64,000 bases of DNA, from NCBI RefSeq assembly GCF_011682235.2, contig NZ_CP076718.1, positions 186,001 through 250,000 of the forward strand, in the 5' to 3' direction. Source of the stretch: Rhodocaloribacter litoris (GTDB lineage Bacteria > Bacteroidota > Rhodothermia > Rhodothermales > ISCAR-4553). Positions 35,875-45,738 of this stretch are shown here, piece after piece. The position numbers and the translations under genes are program-made. The notes under the pieces were generated by a model that saw nothing but the letters and a program-made list of their open reading frames with translations, was not told the origin of the DNA and ran no database searches. How positions within the stretch are numbered: the stretch's first letter is position 1; each line of letters begins with the position of its first letter.

Positions 35875-38481
35875 ATGAAGTACTTCATTCTGACCGCTGC
35901 TCAATGGCGCCTTCATCGTCTGGTCCTTTCCTTATGGCTCCTTTATCCCGCTACGGCGATCCACGCACAAATTCCCTCCACCCAGGAAGATAGTGTAAAC
36001 AAAGTCGCTCGTTATCTTGTTTTCAACGATAAAGAGATAGCTGCGCGTGTTGACGAAGCTACCGGCACTCCTTCCTGGGTCATCAGTTTGGATTCGATCG
36101 ACTTCAACCTGGGAGTTCCCGAAGTTCTGATCACTCCGGAGGCTGTCGTGCGGAAAACGCGCGCTTTCCTGCAGGCACATCAAACTTTACTCAAGGTCGA
36201 TCCGGACAGGCTCTCGGAACCGACAATCTCGACGGATGGGCGGTTCTGGTTCATCACCTACAGCCAGGAATATAAGGGCTTGCCGGTGATCGGTTCACAG
36301 ATCGGGCTCACAATCACCCGGGAAGGACGTCTCTTTGCACTGGGTGTTCAGGCCTATCCGGATCTTGCGTTGAACACCACCCCCTCGCTCGGGGCATCGA
36401 GTGCGGCCCAATTGGCCCGAAATCACGCCGGACTTGACCGGGACGGCGAACTGAATAAGCAGCAACTCGTAATTCTGGCCGGACCGGCTCAGGGACGTTA
36501 CGAGTACAAGCTTGCCTGGAAACTCGTGTTGGAAGACTTCACACGCGCAACACCGGTAAGCAAGTCGTTCCTCGTGGATGCACACCAGGGTACAGTATTG
36601 CGCGAGCGTGATAACTTTTTGCACGTCGAACCCAGCTTTAATACCCACAGTCCAACAGTGAGCATGGTCTCCTCCGTGCCCGATGACAGTCCCCTGGATT
36701 CCGACAAACACACCCTTTTGGTTCCACCGTTTGCCCTGCCGCTGAAGACCGGAATACTCGAAAATGGAGACGGCCGGAGCTCCGGCAGCGTAGCAGGAAC
36801 GGTTACGCTCAATTACTACGATACCCCGGACGACATTTACACTCCGCTCATTCGTCGCTACAACCGGCCTTTCAAAGGAGCCAAGGTACAGATAAAAAAC
36901 AATGCGACCGGTGCAACCCGGACCACCTACGCCGATACGAACGGCTTTTACGCTTTCTCCGGTCTTGACAGTGGCTCCCACACGGTGACGTTTTTCATCG
37001 AAAACGACCAAGCCCGCATCAACAGCGGTGTGTCTACTTCCAAAAAAGAGAAAAGCTTTACCATCAACGTAAGCGGTGCCGTTCAGCTGAATTATGATTG
37101 GGGATGGGGAGACGATGGGGACGTAGACCAGTCCACCACAGCCATGGGACTCAACGCCGTCCACCAGATAAAGGTGCAGCATGAATACGTACGGAACACG
37201 CTCGGATACACGGGGATGGATGGGCTTCCCGTTCGACAGGTGTATGTATATCAAACTATACCGAAGAATGAAAACGGAGGATCGACGCGGCCTTGGTGGC
37301 AAGAAATTTATCTCCGACGACACTATGCACTGTCGAGCGAGGTGGCACACCATGAATACATGCACAATATAATCTATGAACTCTATAATGGAAACATGAT
37401 CTCTTGGCTTTTTTCCGGCGGAGATCCGGACTATGATGCGGAAGAAGCGGCGGCGATGGACGAGGGGTTTGCCGACTATTTCACCTGTTCTCGTACCGGA
37501 AATGCCACATACGGAGGTCCTGTGGATCTGGCCAACGATCCTTCCTTTCCTCCGGGTGAAGGGGTAGTCGTGCGGTTTCTCTGGAACGACTGTACCATGA
37601 ATGATTTCGATGGCGAATGGCCATGCGGAGGAAGCCCGCACAGCCGGGGACGGATCATCAGTGGAGCCGTCTGGCGTGTCCGAACCGATATCGGATCTGC
37701 CGCCGACGAATTGGCCTTCCTAGCCCTGCAGATTGCCCCACAACCACAGAGCTTCAGTAGCTTCGGTGAACGCATGTATGTTGCCGACGACATGCTCAAC
37801 GGCGGAGCAAACCGCGCTGTGATTGAGCAACGCTTTGTTGAGCGGCTCATCCTGCCGCCACTGGCTCCCTCGTCACTCTTTGCCTTAAGTGGTTCAGGAG
37901 GCGATGTGCACCTCTCCTGGAACGATCGCTCTTCGCTGGAAAACGGCTACGACGTGCAACGCCGTCTCAACGGCGGCACCTGGAGCGCAGTAGCCAGCCT
38001 GGCAGCTGACGCGACAAGCTTCACGGACCAGCACATTTTCTGCCGTACTGGTTCAAATGATTATGAGTACCGAATCCGAGTTTACAAAGATGCCCTCGAA
38101 GATTTCTCTCCGATCCGGTACTATAACCCGTGTGGTCCACAAGCCAGCGTAGCCGTTTCCGGGCAAACCCTCGATGCGGACATCCACCAGGCGGATCCCG
38201 TAACGCCCGACGTGCCAGTCGCCACGCTTCTGGAAGGTGCTTATCCCAACCCCTTCAGCCCGTATACGACCATCCGGTACACCCTGGCCTCGGCGACCCA
38301 CGTACATCTTGCCGTCTACGACATGCTGGGCCGGGAAGTGGCCTTGCTGGTCAATCGACGCCAGAAACCAGGTCAATATGAAGCCTTCTTTAAGGCGGAG
38401 AACCTGCCCAGTGGGCCGTATTTATACCGGCTCGTGACGAAAGACCAGCAATTCTCGGGCACGATGCTGTTCGTGAAGTAG
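35875..38481 (+). CDS. secreted gluzincin metalloprotease with FTP domain and sorting tail
   Basis: The 868-residue protein has an N-terminal signal region ending near ATAIHAQ, an FTP/propeptide-like domain (about 60-230), a carboxypeptidase-like beta domain (about 300-390), a catalytic domain with HHEYMHNIIYEL (HExxH, about residue 497) and downstream AAAMDEGFADYF providing the third Glu ligand (about 530), a fibronectin-like segment (about 665-755) and a C-terminal sorting domain starting YPNPFSPYTTIRYTL and ending GTMLFVK. It is a zinc protease of the thermolysin/fungalysin type exported to the surface. The gene is clearly lower in GC than its neighbours, suggesting recent acquisition. The next gene follows by 17 bases. 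Confidence 0.88.
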   Translation: MKYFILTAAQWRLHRLVLSLWLLYPATAIHAQIPSTQEDSVNKVARYLVFNDKEIAARVDEATGTPSWVISLDSIDFNLGVPEVLITPEAVVRKTRAFLQAHQTLLKVDPDRLSEPTISTDGRFWFITYSQEYKGLPVIGSQIGLTITREGRLFALGVQAYPDLALNTTPSLGASSAAQLARNHAGLDRDGELNKQQLVILAGPAQGRYEYKLAWKLVLEDFTRATPVSKSFLVDAHQGTVLRERDNFLHVEPSFNTHSPTVSMVSSVPDDSPLDSDKHTLLVPPFALPLKTGILENGDGRSSGSVAGTVTLNYYDTPDDIYTPLIRRYNRPFKGAKVQIKNNATGATRTTYADTNGFYAFSGLDSGSHTVTFFIENDQARINSGVSTSKKEKSFTINVSGAVQLNYDWGWGDDGDVDQSTTAMGLNAVHQIKVQHEYVRNTLGYTGMDGLPVRQVYVYQTIPKNENGGSTRPWWQEIYLRRHYALSSEVAHHEYMHNIIYELYNGNMISWLFSGGDPDYDAEEAAAMDEGFADYFTCSRTGNATYGGPVDLANDPSFPPGEGVVVRFLWNDCTMNDFDGEWPCGGSPHSRGRIISGAVWRVRTDIGSAADELAFLALQIAPQPQSFSSFGERMYVADDMLNGGANRAVIEQRFVERLILPPLAPSSLFALSGSGGDVHLSWNDRSSLENGYDVQRRLNGGTWSAVASLAADATSFTDQHIFCRTGSNDYEYRIRVYKDALEDFSPIRYYNPCGPQASVAVSGQTLDADIHQADPVTPDVPVATLLEGAYPNPFSPYTTIRYTLASATHVHLAVYDMLGREVALLVNRRQKPGQYEAFFKAENLPSGPYLYRLVTKDQQFSGTMLFVK

Positions 38482-38498
38482 GATGGAGGTAAAAGGTT

Positions 38499-40253
38499 AT
38501 GAAACGATTCCTGCCAGCACTCACGATCGTGCTCGTGCTCGGGCCGGGGTTTTGTCCCGGTCAGGTCACCAAGGCACAGAACACACCGGAATGGCTTCAT
38601 CAAGCCTGGGCGATCGACCAGGACGGCTTCGGCGGAGTTGTTCGTCCCTACGGCATCTCTGCTGCTCTACCGGGCGTCGCGTACGTGGCCGGCGGCATCA
38701 ACGCGATCTCGTATTTCGACACGTTTACACTCTCCCCGGATAGCTCCGGCAGCTTCATCGCCGGCTATGACCCGACCGGAAACCTTCAATGGGCCAGGAC
38801 CGGGACAACTTTTCCTGACCGTCCGTGCGCGTTCCACGTTGCAGCCGGAACCGATGGCGCCATCTACACCAGTGAAGGATATCACTTTGCCTTCGACACA
38901 AACATGTGGACCGAAGGGGGCGTCGTGCTAAGCAAATACGCCAGCGACGGCACCCTGCTGTGGTCTCACCCCATGGGCGACTCGACCCAGGTGACGAATC
39001 CCAACATAGCCCCCGTCTACCTCAAAGGCCTGGGCATCGACCAGGAAGACAACCTCTACGCTGCCGGCGAATTCCGCGGCTCGCTCGTACTCGGGACCGA
39101 TACCCTCACCAGCACCGACATCGACGTCCTGCTGCTAAGCTTCGACGCCGACGGCAACCTGCGCTGGTACGAACACCTCGAGGGCTCCGGCTTCGACGCC
39201 ATGGCCGGCATCTTTCCCTGGCCCAGAGGCATCTTCGCCGTCAGCCCTTCCGGCAATGTCTACCTCGGTGGCTTCTTTACGGCGGGCACCGTCTTCAACG
39301 CCGGTCGCCCGGGTGCCTACACCATGGAAACGGGCAGCTGGGCCGTGGCCGGCTACGATGCCACCGGTACGCTCCGCTGGGTCCGCACCCGGCAGGACTT
39401 GCAGGTCGAGGGGAACGTCGGGCTCTTGCGCGCCGCCGTCGATCCGGCGGAGAACCTGTTCCTGGCCTGGTTCATGCGCGACGTGGGCGGCACGACGACG
39501 GCCCTGGTGGGCGACTCGCTCCTGCAGGATCCAGGCTTCGGCGGGGCCTTCCTGACAAAGTACGATCCCGAGGGCAACCTGGACTGGGTACAACAGTTCC
39601 GTGGCGACGGCAACGAGTTCATCTGGGCGCTCGAGACCGACACCGAAGGCCGCGTCTACGTCGGGGGCAGCTTCGACGCCCTGCACCTCGAACTCGACAC
39701 AACTACCCTTTCGAAGCAAGAGCTGCAGGCGGATGAGCTAGACGGCTTCGTGGCCGGCTATGACCCGGCGGGTCACCTGATCTGGACCCTGCACGTGCCC
39801 GGCGAGGAAACGCAACGGGTCTATGCCCTTGCCACCGACCCGGTGGGCAACCTGTACGTGACCGGCGAGTTCGAAGGGACTCTTCGCCTGGGCACCGAAG
39901 TGCGCGAAGCCAGGGGCCGTTTCGACTTTTTCGTGGCAAAGTACACTAAATCGACGGTGCTCGAGGCGGAAACAGCACACCCGGTCTCCGAAACTATGAG
40001 GCTGGAGCCGAACCACCCGAACCCGTTCACCTCCTCCACCTCGTTACACTTCACGTTGCCGGCGGCCTCAAGCGTCACCCTGCGCATTTACGACGTGCTG
40101 GGCCGGGAGGTGGCCACGCTCCTTGACGGCTTCCTCCCCGCCGGGCACCACGAGGTATCCTTCACGGCAGAACGCTTACCGGGAGGTGTTTACTTCTACC
40201 GGCTAGAGACACCCGCCGGCCGGCAAACGCGGGGTATGGTTCTCCGGCGCTGA
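38499..40253 (+). CDS. secreted beta-propeller protein with sorting tail
   Basis: The 584-residue product has a signal peptide (MKRFLPALTIVLVLGPGFCPG region) and a repeated blade motif, AGYDPTGNLQWAR, LSKYASDGTLLWSH, LSFDADGNLRWYE, AGYDATGTLRWVR, TKYDPEGNLDWVQ, AGYDPAGHLIWT, about every 60-75 residues, as in SBBP-type beta-propellers. The end is a sorting domain LEPNHPNPFTSSTSLHFTL...GMVLRR. No catalytic residues are evident; a binding role at the surface is likely. GGAGGT precedes the ATG. It is cotranscribed with the protease gene. Confidence 0.85.
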   Translation: MKRFLPALTIVLVLGPGFCPGQVTKAQNTPEWLHQAWAIDQDGFGGVVRPYGISAALPGVAYVAGGINAISYFDTFTLSPDSSGSFIAGYDPTGNLQWARTGTTFPDRPCAFHVAAGTDGAIYTSEGYHFAFDTNMWTEGGVVLSKYASDGTLLWSHPMGDSTQVTNPNIAPVYLKGLGIDQEDNLYAAGEFRGSLVLGTDTLTSTDIDVLLLSFDADGNLRWYEHLEGSGFDAMAGIFPWPRGIFAVSPSGNVYLGGFFTAGTVFNAGRPGAYTMETGSWAVAGYDATGTLRWVRTRQDLQVEGNVGLLRAAVDPAENLFLAWFMRDVGGTTTALVGDSLLQDPGFGGAFLTKYDPEGNLDWVQQFRGDGNEFIWALETDTEGRVYVGGSFDALHLELDTTTLSKQELQADELDGFVAGYDPAGHLIWTLHVPGEETQRVYALATDPVGNLYVTGEFEGTLRLGTEVREARGRFDFFVAKYTKSTVLEAETAHPVSETMRLEPNHPNPFTSSTSLHFTLPAASSVTLRIYDVLGREVATLLDGFLPAGHHEVSFTAERLPGGVYFYRLETPAGRQTRGMVLRR

Positions 40254-40315
40254 AGCCAGACGCCGTCCCCCCGCTGCACCTGAACGCTTGACGCGTTCAA
40301 GACGAGGTGCTTCCT

Positions 40316-41773
40316 TCACGCACAGAAAGCAGCCAGGGCGTCGCGGAGGGAGGCTATGTACGCGCCCTGTGTGGCGGCCTCATCGAGCGTGGCGGTGAAG
40401 TGGTCCCCCCAGCCGGGGAAGTCGAGTTCGTCCCAGAGGGTGTTGTGCCACAGCCCGACGGCCACCCCGCCGAAGCGGCGGCACGTCGCCAGGAGGTCAT
40501 GCGTGACGGCCAGCGCCTGCTCCCCGTCGAGGCCCCGCCGGTTGAACAGGACCGACTCCATGAACGCCAGCGGCATCTCCCACAGGTCGAGCGGGCGGTC
40601 GGCCGCGACGTCGTAGAGCTGGAACGGCAGGCAGGTGCCGTGACGAAAGCCCTCGTGGCCGGCAAACCCGAGCGTCGAGTCGATCCGGAAGCCGGCGGCC
40701 GCCAGCAGACGGGGCGTCACGACCGGGTCGAAGCGCAGGTAGTGCGTGCGCACGGAGACGGGCGGCGCGGCGGTGAGACGCGCCAGCCGGTCGTACTCTT
40801 CCCGCAGGTAGCCCGGATGGTCGAAGGCGTGATAGCTCGGGTGCAGGCCCACCTCGAAGCCGCCTGCTTCCAGCGCCTGCACCCGTGCCCGGACGTAGGC
40901 GCCGTCCCAGTCGTAGGGCACGTCGTGCGGGCCGTGAGCGCCCGTCTTGAGGAAGAACGTCGCCGTGCCGCCGCGCCGGGCCGTCTCGGCGGGCATCCGC
41001 TCGAAGGCCCGGCGGAAGACGTCACCCGGGCGAACGAGGTCGGCCAGGAAACGGCCGAAACGACGCAGGCGGGTGCCGGGCGATTCGTGCCGGCGGTTCA
41101 GGGCCAGGTGATGGACGACCTCGCGCCAGACCATCCCCGGCCGCCACTTGCGCAGGTAGTCGACGTCGTGCGTGGGGCAGAAGGCCCAGGCGTGCCCGGC
41201 CCAGCGGCGCGGGTGCACCGGCACACCGGCAGCGAGCAGCCGTTCGGCCAGCGCTTCGCGGTAGGCGTCGACGGGCGGGCGGATCGTGGTGCCCAGCCGG
41301 CGCTGGAGCGAGGCCTCCCACGGAAAGCGGCCGTGGCGGTCGCAGGTACGGACGGTGTGCTCCTGCCAGCCCGAGAGCCAGAAGAACGCCGAGGCGATGA
41401 GGTCGTGCCCGGCCACACGCTCCCCGCCGAAAAGCACGGGCCAGCGGTCATGCGCGTCCCGGCCCTCCATCCACCGCACCTCGCCGGCGTGATACGGCAC
41501 CCGGGCCTCGAAAAAAGCCACGGTGGCCTCCCGCAGCGGCAACGCCACCACGCGCTCCGGCAGGCCCTCCGGTCCCGGGCCGTAGTACAGCCCCGGCTCC
41601 GGCAACACCGACCGGCCCACGCGCTCCGGGGCCAGTCCCAGCGGCAACAGCAGCATCCGCAGCGCATACCACGCCTTCGCCTCGAAACGCGGCGGCACCT
41701 CCAGGCAACAGGGCAGTACCGCTTTCGGACGGACCGCTCCGGGCAAAGGGACGGCTTCCTCGGCGTTCCTCAT
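40316..41773 (-). CDS. polysaccharide-deacetylase-like protein
   Basis: The 485-residue product has an N-terminal region of about 200 residues unlike known domains, then a NodB-like deacetylase region: CPTHDVDYLRKW (about 202-213; Asp-Val-Asp metal/base motif), GLHPSYHAFDHPG (about 345) with the metal His, and RTHYLRFD (about 375). Similar proteins are encoded in O-antigen and exopolysaccharide loci of Bacteroidota. It may deacetylate a surface glycan, but some residues of the canonical NodB set differ and activity is not assured. It is transcribed away from the HD gene. Confidence 0.75.
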   Translation of the reverse strand: MRNAEEAVPLPGAVRPKAVLPCCLEVPPRFEAKAWYALRMLLLPLGLAPERVGRSVLPEPGLYYGPGPEGLPERVVALPLREATVAFFEARVPYHAGEVRWMEGRDAHDRWPVLFGGERVAGHDLIASAFFWLSGWQEHTVRTCDRHGRFPWEASLQRRLGTTIRPPVDAYREALAERLLAAGVPVHPRRWAGHAWAFCPTHDVDYLRKWRPGMVWREVVHHLALNRRHESPGTRLRRFGRFLADLVRPGDVFRRAFERMPAETARRGGTATFFLKTGAHGPHDVPYDWDGAYVRARVQALEAGGFEVGLHPSYHAFDHPGYLREEYDRLARLTAAPPVSVRTHYLRFDPVVTPRLLAAAGFRIDSTLGFAGHEGFRHGTCLPFQLYDVAADRPLDLWEMPLAFMESVLFNRRGLDGEQALAVTHDLLATCRRFGGVAVGLWHNTLWDELDFPGWGDHFTATLDEAATQGAYIASLRDALAAFCA

Positions 41774-41857
41774 GGCGTGCTTGGCCGGGCATTGCGTACA
41801 TTGGGGCGTCCAGAGCATACGAACCGGCTCCCGCAATCCGAAATCCGCACGCGACAA

Positions 41858-43135
41858 TTGAAGATATTTTCCGATCCGGTACACGGCTTCATCTCCGTAC
41901 CGCGCGGGCTGATCCTCGACCTGATCCAGACCCCCGAAGTGCAACGGCTGCGCCGGATCCGGCAGCTCGGCGTGGGCTACCTGGTCTTCCCCGGCGCCGA
42001 GCATACCCGCTTCGGCCACGCCCTCGGCGCCATGGCCCTGATGCAGGACGCCCTGGCGACCCTCCAGGACAAGGGCACCCCCATCACGCCCGAAGAACAC
42101 ACCGCGGCCCTGGCCGCCGCCCTGCTGCACGACCTGGGCCACGGCCCCTTCTCCCACACCCTCGAGAACGAACTCATCGCCGGCTTTCATCACGAGAAGA
42201 TGAGCCGGGTGATGCTGGCCCACCTGAACGAACGCTTCGACGGCGCCCTCGACCGCACCATCGCCCTCTTCGACGATACCTACGAACGTCCCTTCTTCCA
42301 CCAGCTCATCGCCAGCCAGCTCGACATGGACCGGCTCGACTACCTCCGCCGAGACTCTTTCTACACCGGCGTCGTCGAAGGCAAGGTGGGCGTCGACCGG
42401 ATCATCAAGACGATGCGCGTGCACCCGCCCGAGGGCGGGCCCGGGTCGCGGATCGTCATCGAGGCCAAGGGGACGTATGCCGTCGAGAACTTCCTCATCG
42501 CACGGCGGCTGATGTACTGGCAGGTCTACCTGCACAAGACCGTCCTGGCCGGGGATCACTTGCTGCGGGCCATCCTGCGGCGCGTCCGCCACCACCTCCA
42601 GAACGGCACCGGCGATGTGGCCCGCGGCACCGCCCCGGCCTTCCTGTTCTTCCTCCGGAACCACCTCACCGCCGACGACCTGGCCCGGGACGACGTGCGC
42701 ACCGCCTACACCGCCCTCGACGACACCGACATCCTCTTCAGCCTGAAGCAGTGGCGGCACCACACAGACCCCGTCCTGGCCGACCTGTGCCGCCGCTTCG
42801 TCGACCGCGACTTCTTCCGCGTCACCTTCCTCGACGCCCCGCCTTCGGAGGCGCAACAGGCCCGCTGGCGCGACGCCATCGCCGCCTGGCTCGTCCGTTC
42901 GGGCCGGTCCACCGCGGCCGGCGCTCCCGAAGACGCCGCCTTCTACCTCGCCACCGACACCTCGCGGCACTACGCCTACGACGAGGGTGAGGCCGAATCC
43001 ATCCGCGTGCTCGACCGGCACGGCACCGTCCGCGAACTCTCCCGCACAACCGACACCGCCGCCGTCTCCGCCCTGACCCGGTACGAAGAAAAGCCCTACG
43101 TCTGCTATCCCAAAGAGGTGACACTCACGCCATGA
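41858..43135 (+). CDS. HD-domain phosphohydrolase (dNTPase/SAMHD1-like), TTG start
   Basis: The 425-residue protein starts with KIFSDPVHGFISVP and has HTRFGHALGAM (about residue 50), LLHDLGHGPFSHTLE (about 88-101) and DMDRLDYLRRDSFYTG (about 155), the His-Asp metal-site motifs of the YwfO/SAMHD1 group. Members remove triphosphate from dNTPs or act on other nucleotides. The only start that fits the family is TTG at 41858, just before the DPVHGF block. The ATGA at 43132-43135 overlaps the stop with the start of the next gene, so the two are translationally coupled. Confidence 0.9.
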   Translation: MKIFSDPVHGFISVPRGLILDLIQTPEVQRLRRIRQLGVGYLVFPGAEHTRFGHALGAMALMQDALATLQDKGTPITPEEHTAALAAALLHDLGHGPFSHTLENELIAGFHHEKMSRVMLAHLNERFDGALDRTIALFDDTYERPFFHQLIASQLDMDRLDYLRRDSFYTGVVEGKVGVDRIIKTMRVHPPEGGPGSRIVIEAKGTYAVENFLIARRLMYWQVYLHKTVLAGDHLLRAILRRVRHHLQNGTGDVARGTAPAFLFFLRNHLTADDLARDDVRTAYTALDDTDILFSLKQWRHHTDPVLADLCRRFVDRDFFRVTFLDAPPSEAQQARWRDAIAAWLVRSGRSTAAGAPEDAAFYLATDTSRHYAYDEGEAESIRVLDRHGTVRELSRTTDTAAVSALTRYEEKPYVCYPKEVTLTP

Positions 43136-44169
43136 GAACCGCCTTCGCCCACAACCCCGGCCACGAAGCCCATGCCGAGGAAGGTCACCCCGAGCGCCCG
43201 GCCCGGCTCGACGCCATCCTGTCGCTCCTGCGGGACGACCCGCTGTGGGACCGCCTGCACCGGGCCGAGCCCGTCGCGGCCGACCCGGACACGGCGCGGC
43301 TCGTGCACACGGACGACTATCTCCGGCGACTGGAGACGGCGGTGTCGCAGGGCGGCCGCCTGGATCCGGACACGTACGTCACGCCCGAGAGCCTCGACGT
43401 CGCCCTCCGGGCGCTCGGGGCCGTGCTCGGCGTCACGCGGGCCGTCATCGAAGGCGAGGCGGACAACGGCTTCGCGGCCGTCCGGCCTCCCGGCCACCAC
43501 GCCCGGCCCGGCGCCGCCATGGGCTTCTGCCTGCTCGCCAACGTGGCCCTCGCCGTTCGCTGGGCCCGGGCCGAGTTCGGCGCCGAGCGCTTCGTCGTCC
43601 TCGACTTCGACGTGCACCACGGCAACGGCACCCAGGAGGTCTTCTACGAGGACCCGAACGTGCTCTTCATCAGCACGCACCAGTACCCGTTCTATCCCGG
43701 CACCGGCGCGGCGGACGAGACGGGCGACGGGCGCGGGCGCGGCGCCACGATCAACCTGCCCTTCCCCGCCGGCACGGGCGACGATGCCTTCCGCACGGCC
43801 TTTCGGCGCATCCTCACGCCCCGCGTGCTGCGGTTCCGCCCCGAGATGATCTTCGTCTCCGCCGGCTACGACGCACACTGGCGCGACCCCATCGGAGGGC
43901 TCCACCTGAGCGTGACCGGCTTCGCCGACCTGGTGCGCCATACCCTCGAATGGGCCGACGCCTGCTGCGACGGGCGGCTCGTGGCTGTGCTCGAAGGCGG
44001 GTACGACACGGAAGTGCTCGCGCACAGCGTCCGCGCCACACTGGCCCGCCTCGAAGATCCGGACGCCGAGACCGAGGACCCCTTCGGCCCGGCCCCCTTC
44101 CCCGAGGCCGACGTGGACCGCCTCCTCGACGACCTGGCGGGCTTCCACGCCGTCACCCGCGCCGGTTGA
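43132..44169 (+). CDS. histone deacetylase-family (AcuC-like) amidohydrolase
   Basis: The 345-residue protein has the arginase/deacetylase fold: RPPGHHARPGAAMGFCLLAN (about 118-137; tandem catalytic His), DFDVHHGNGTQ (about 159-169; zinc Asp and His) and FVSAGYDAHWRDP (about 242-254; third zinc Asp). The final Gly-Gly-Tyr loop is LEGGYDTE (about 287). It would remove acetyl groups from proteins, polyamines or acetoin-derived compounds. The 4-base overlap with the HD gene suggests a joint function, not known. Confidence 0.92.
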   Translation: MRTAFAHNPGHEAHAEEGHPERPARLDAILSLLRDDPLWDRLHRAEPVAADPDTARLVHTDDYLRRLETAVSQGGRLDPDTYVTPESLDVALRALGAVLGVTRAVIEGEADNGFAAVRPPGHHARPGAAMGFCLLANVALAVRWARAEFGAERFVVLDFDVHHGNGTQEVFYEDPNVLFISTHQYPFYPGTGAADETGDGRGRGATINLPFPAGTGDDAFRTAFRRILTPRVLRFRPEMIFVSAGYDAHWRDPIGGLHLSVTGFADLVRHTLEWADACCDGRLVAVLEGGYDTEVLAHSVRATLARLEDPDAETEDPFGPAPFPEADVDRLLDDLAGFHAVTRAG

Positions 44170-44230
44170 GCTGCAACCTGCCGTCGCCCCGGGCCGTTGG
44201 AAAACACACCGCTGCTTTCCACGGTCCCCT

Positions 44231-44929
44231 ATGCGTAGCCTCCTCCTGCTGCTCCTGTTCGTCCCGGCCGCCGGGCCTCCCCCCGGCTTCGAGCCGGGCT
44301 TCCGGTTCGTCCGTATCCGGTACCAGACCGTTCCCTACGCCCGCGCCGCCACCTGGGCCTATGATTACCCCACGGCCGAGTTGAACCTCTACGAGGCCAT
44401 CCGCCGCACCACCCGGATCACCCTCGAAGGCCCCCCGCTGGTGCTCACGCTCGACGACCCCCGGATCTTCGACTACCCCGTCCTCTACCTCTGCGAACCC
44501 GGCTACTGGCAGACCAACGACGCCGAGGTGGAAAACCTGCGCAAATACTTCGCCCGCGGCGGCTTCATGATCATCGACGACTTCCACGACTGGCCGGGTC
44601 GCCCCCGTCACGAATGGAATAATTTTTACCGGAACATCAAACAGGTCTTTCCGGACCATGAGCCGGTCGAGCTCGCCCCGGATCATCCCATCTGGCGGAT
44701 CTACTTCGACATCGATCCGGTGGAGGCCGCCTCCACCAAACCCGGCTTCCACCGCTACCAGGACCGGTACTATGCCATCTTCGACGACGACGGGCGGATG
44801 CTGTGTGTGATCTGCTACAACCAGGACATCGGCGACGGCTGGGAATGGCCGGATCGCAACCAGGAAGACGCCTCGACGGTCAGCTTTCAGATGGCGATCA
44901 ACTTTATCATGTATGCGCTGACCCACTGA
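44231..44929 (+). CDS. DUF4159 exported protein
   Basis: The 232-residue product has a short signal peptide (MRSLLLLLLFVPAAG) and the DUF4159 core: RFVRIRYQTV, YPTAELNLYEAIRRTT, FDYPVLYLCEPGYWQTN, LRKYFARGGFMIIDDF (about 103-118). The family is common in Bacteroidota and Planctomycetes, in operons with MoxR/VWA genes elsewhere; here none is adjacent. It lies downstream of the HDAC-like gene by 61 bases. Its stop overlaps by 23 bases the end of a convergent minus-strand gene. Confidence 0.85.
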   Translation: MRSLLLLLLFVPAAGPPPGFEPGFRFVRIRYQTVPYARAATWAYDYPTAELNLYEAIRRTTRITLEGPPLVLTLDDPRIFDYPVLYLCEPGYWQTNDAEVENLRKYFARGGFMIIDDFHDWPGRPRHEWNNFYRNIKQVFPDHEPVELAPDHPIWRIYFDIDPVEAASTKPGFHRYQDRYYAIFDDDGRMLCVICYNQDIGDGWEWPDRNQEDASTVSFQMAINFIMYALTH

Positions 44930-45347
44930 CGGCCGGCACCGGCACGCGGGCCGTGTGCAGCAGGTTCTCCCGAACCGGCGGGCCACAGCGGAAACGGAAA
45001 CGTCCCTGCTGGGCGGAAAGCGGCGTCAGATCGACCTGCAGCCGGACTGCAGCAGCTCCGGAGGCATCCCGGCGCACCTTGATCGCTGCCGCCAGACCGC
45101 ACTGGTGGGCCCGGTAAAAGACCGCCCGGCAGATCGCCCGAAGATCATGCCCCGCCTCGAAGGCCTGCCGGGCCGCCTCCTGCAACGCCCGGTCGACTCC
45201 CGGCGTCACCGGTGCATCCACCTGCACGACGGGAAGACTGCCGGGCCGGCAGGCCAGCACATCACCCCGGTCCGCGTGCCGCGGTCGCGAACGGTACTTC
45301 GGTCCGCGGGTCCTCGGGACGCCCGCCACCACCAGCTCATACTTCAT
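44907..45347 (-). CDS. hypothetical 146-residue protein
   Basis: I do not recognise a family. The protein begins MKYELVVAGVPRTRGPKYRS and is soluble, with a mixed alpha-beta pattern: one amphipathic helix DRALQEAARQAFEAGHDLRA and beta-type segments AAAIKVRRD and VRLQVDLTPL. A strong GAGGAGAT site 6 bases before the ATG supports it as a real gene. It ends 23 bases inside the convergent DUF4159 gene. No signal peptide is seen. Confidence 0.6.
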   Translation of the reverse strand: MKYELVVAGVPRTRGPKYRSRPRHADRGDVLACRPGSLPVVQVDAPVTPGVDRALQEAARQAFEAGHDLRAICRAVFYRAHQCGLAAAIKVRRDASGAAAVRLQVDLTPLSAQQGRFRFRCGPPVRENLLHTARVPVPAVSGSAHT

Positions 45348-45530
45348 GGCCGATCTCCTCGTGTGGAAATGCGCTTTGCTTCGATATCGGCCTGCAAACG
45401 GCTGTGCTTAAACCATCCCGACCTCTTCTCGGAGGTGGTGCCGGTCCGTTCAATTTCCTGTGAAACAGCCTGTGTAGTCCCCTTTTGACCGGCATGACGT
45501 GATCCTCCGGCGATCCCGTGCGTACAGGGG

Positions 45531-45560
45531 TTGACACGCGCGGGAACGAAGTGATATATT
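45531..45560 (+). promoter_or_regulatory. promoter of tRNA-Val
   Basis: TTGACA (45531-45536) and TATATT (45555-45560) are 18 bases apart; TATATTTC also fits TAnnTTTG in 7 of 8. It lies 20 bases before the tRNA. Confidence 0.7.
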
Positions 45561-45579
45561 TCGCGTCCCTCAGAAAAAC

Positions 45580-45653
45580 GGGTCCTTAGCTCAGCTGGTT
45601 AGAGCGCTACGTTGACATCGTAGAGGTCGGTGGTTCGAATCCACTAGGACCCA
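45580..45653 (+). tRNA. tRNA-Val (anticodon GAC)
   Basis: The 74-base sequence folds into a cloverleaf: acceptor GGGTCCT/AGGACCC, anticodon arm CTACG-TTGACAT-CGTAG with anticodon GAC, and T arm with GGTTCGAATCC. The 3' CCA is not encoded. Confidence 0.95.
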
Positions 45654-45738
45654 CAGAGATTTGCCACAAGCACCTGGAAACGCCGCACTTATAGAAATAC
45701 AGGTGCGACAAAAACCCGGTTTTTTTCCGGTCGATTGT

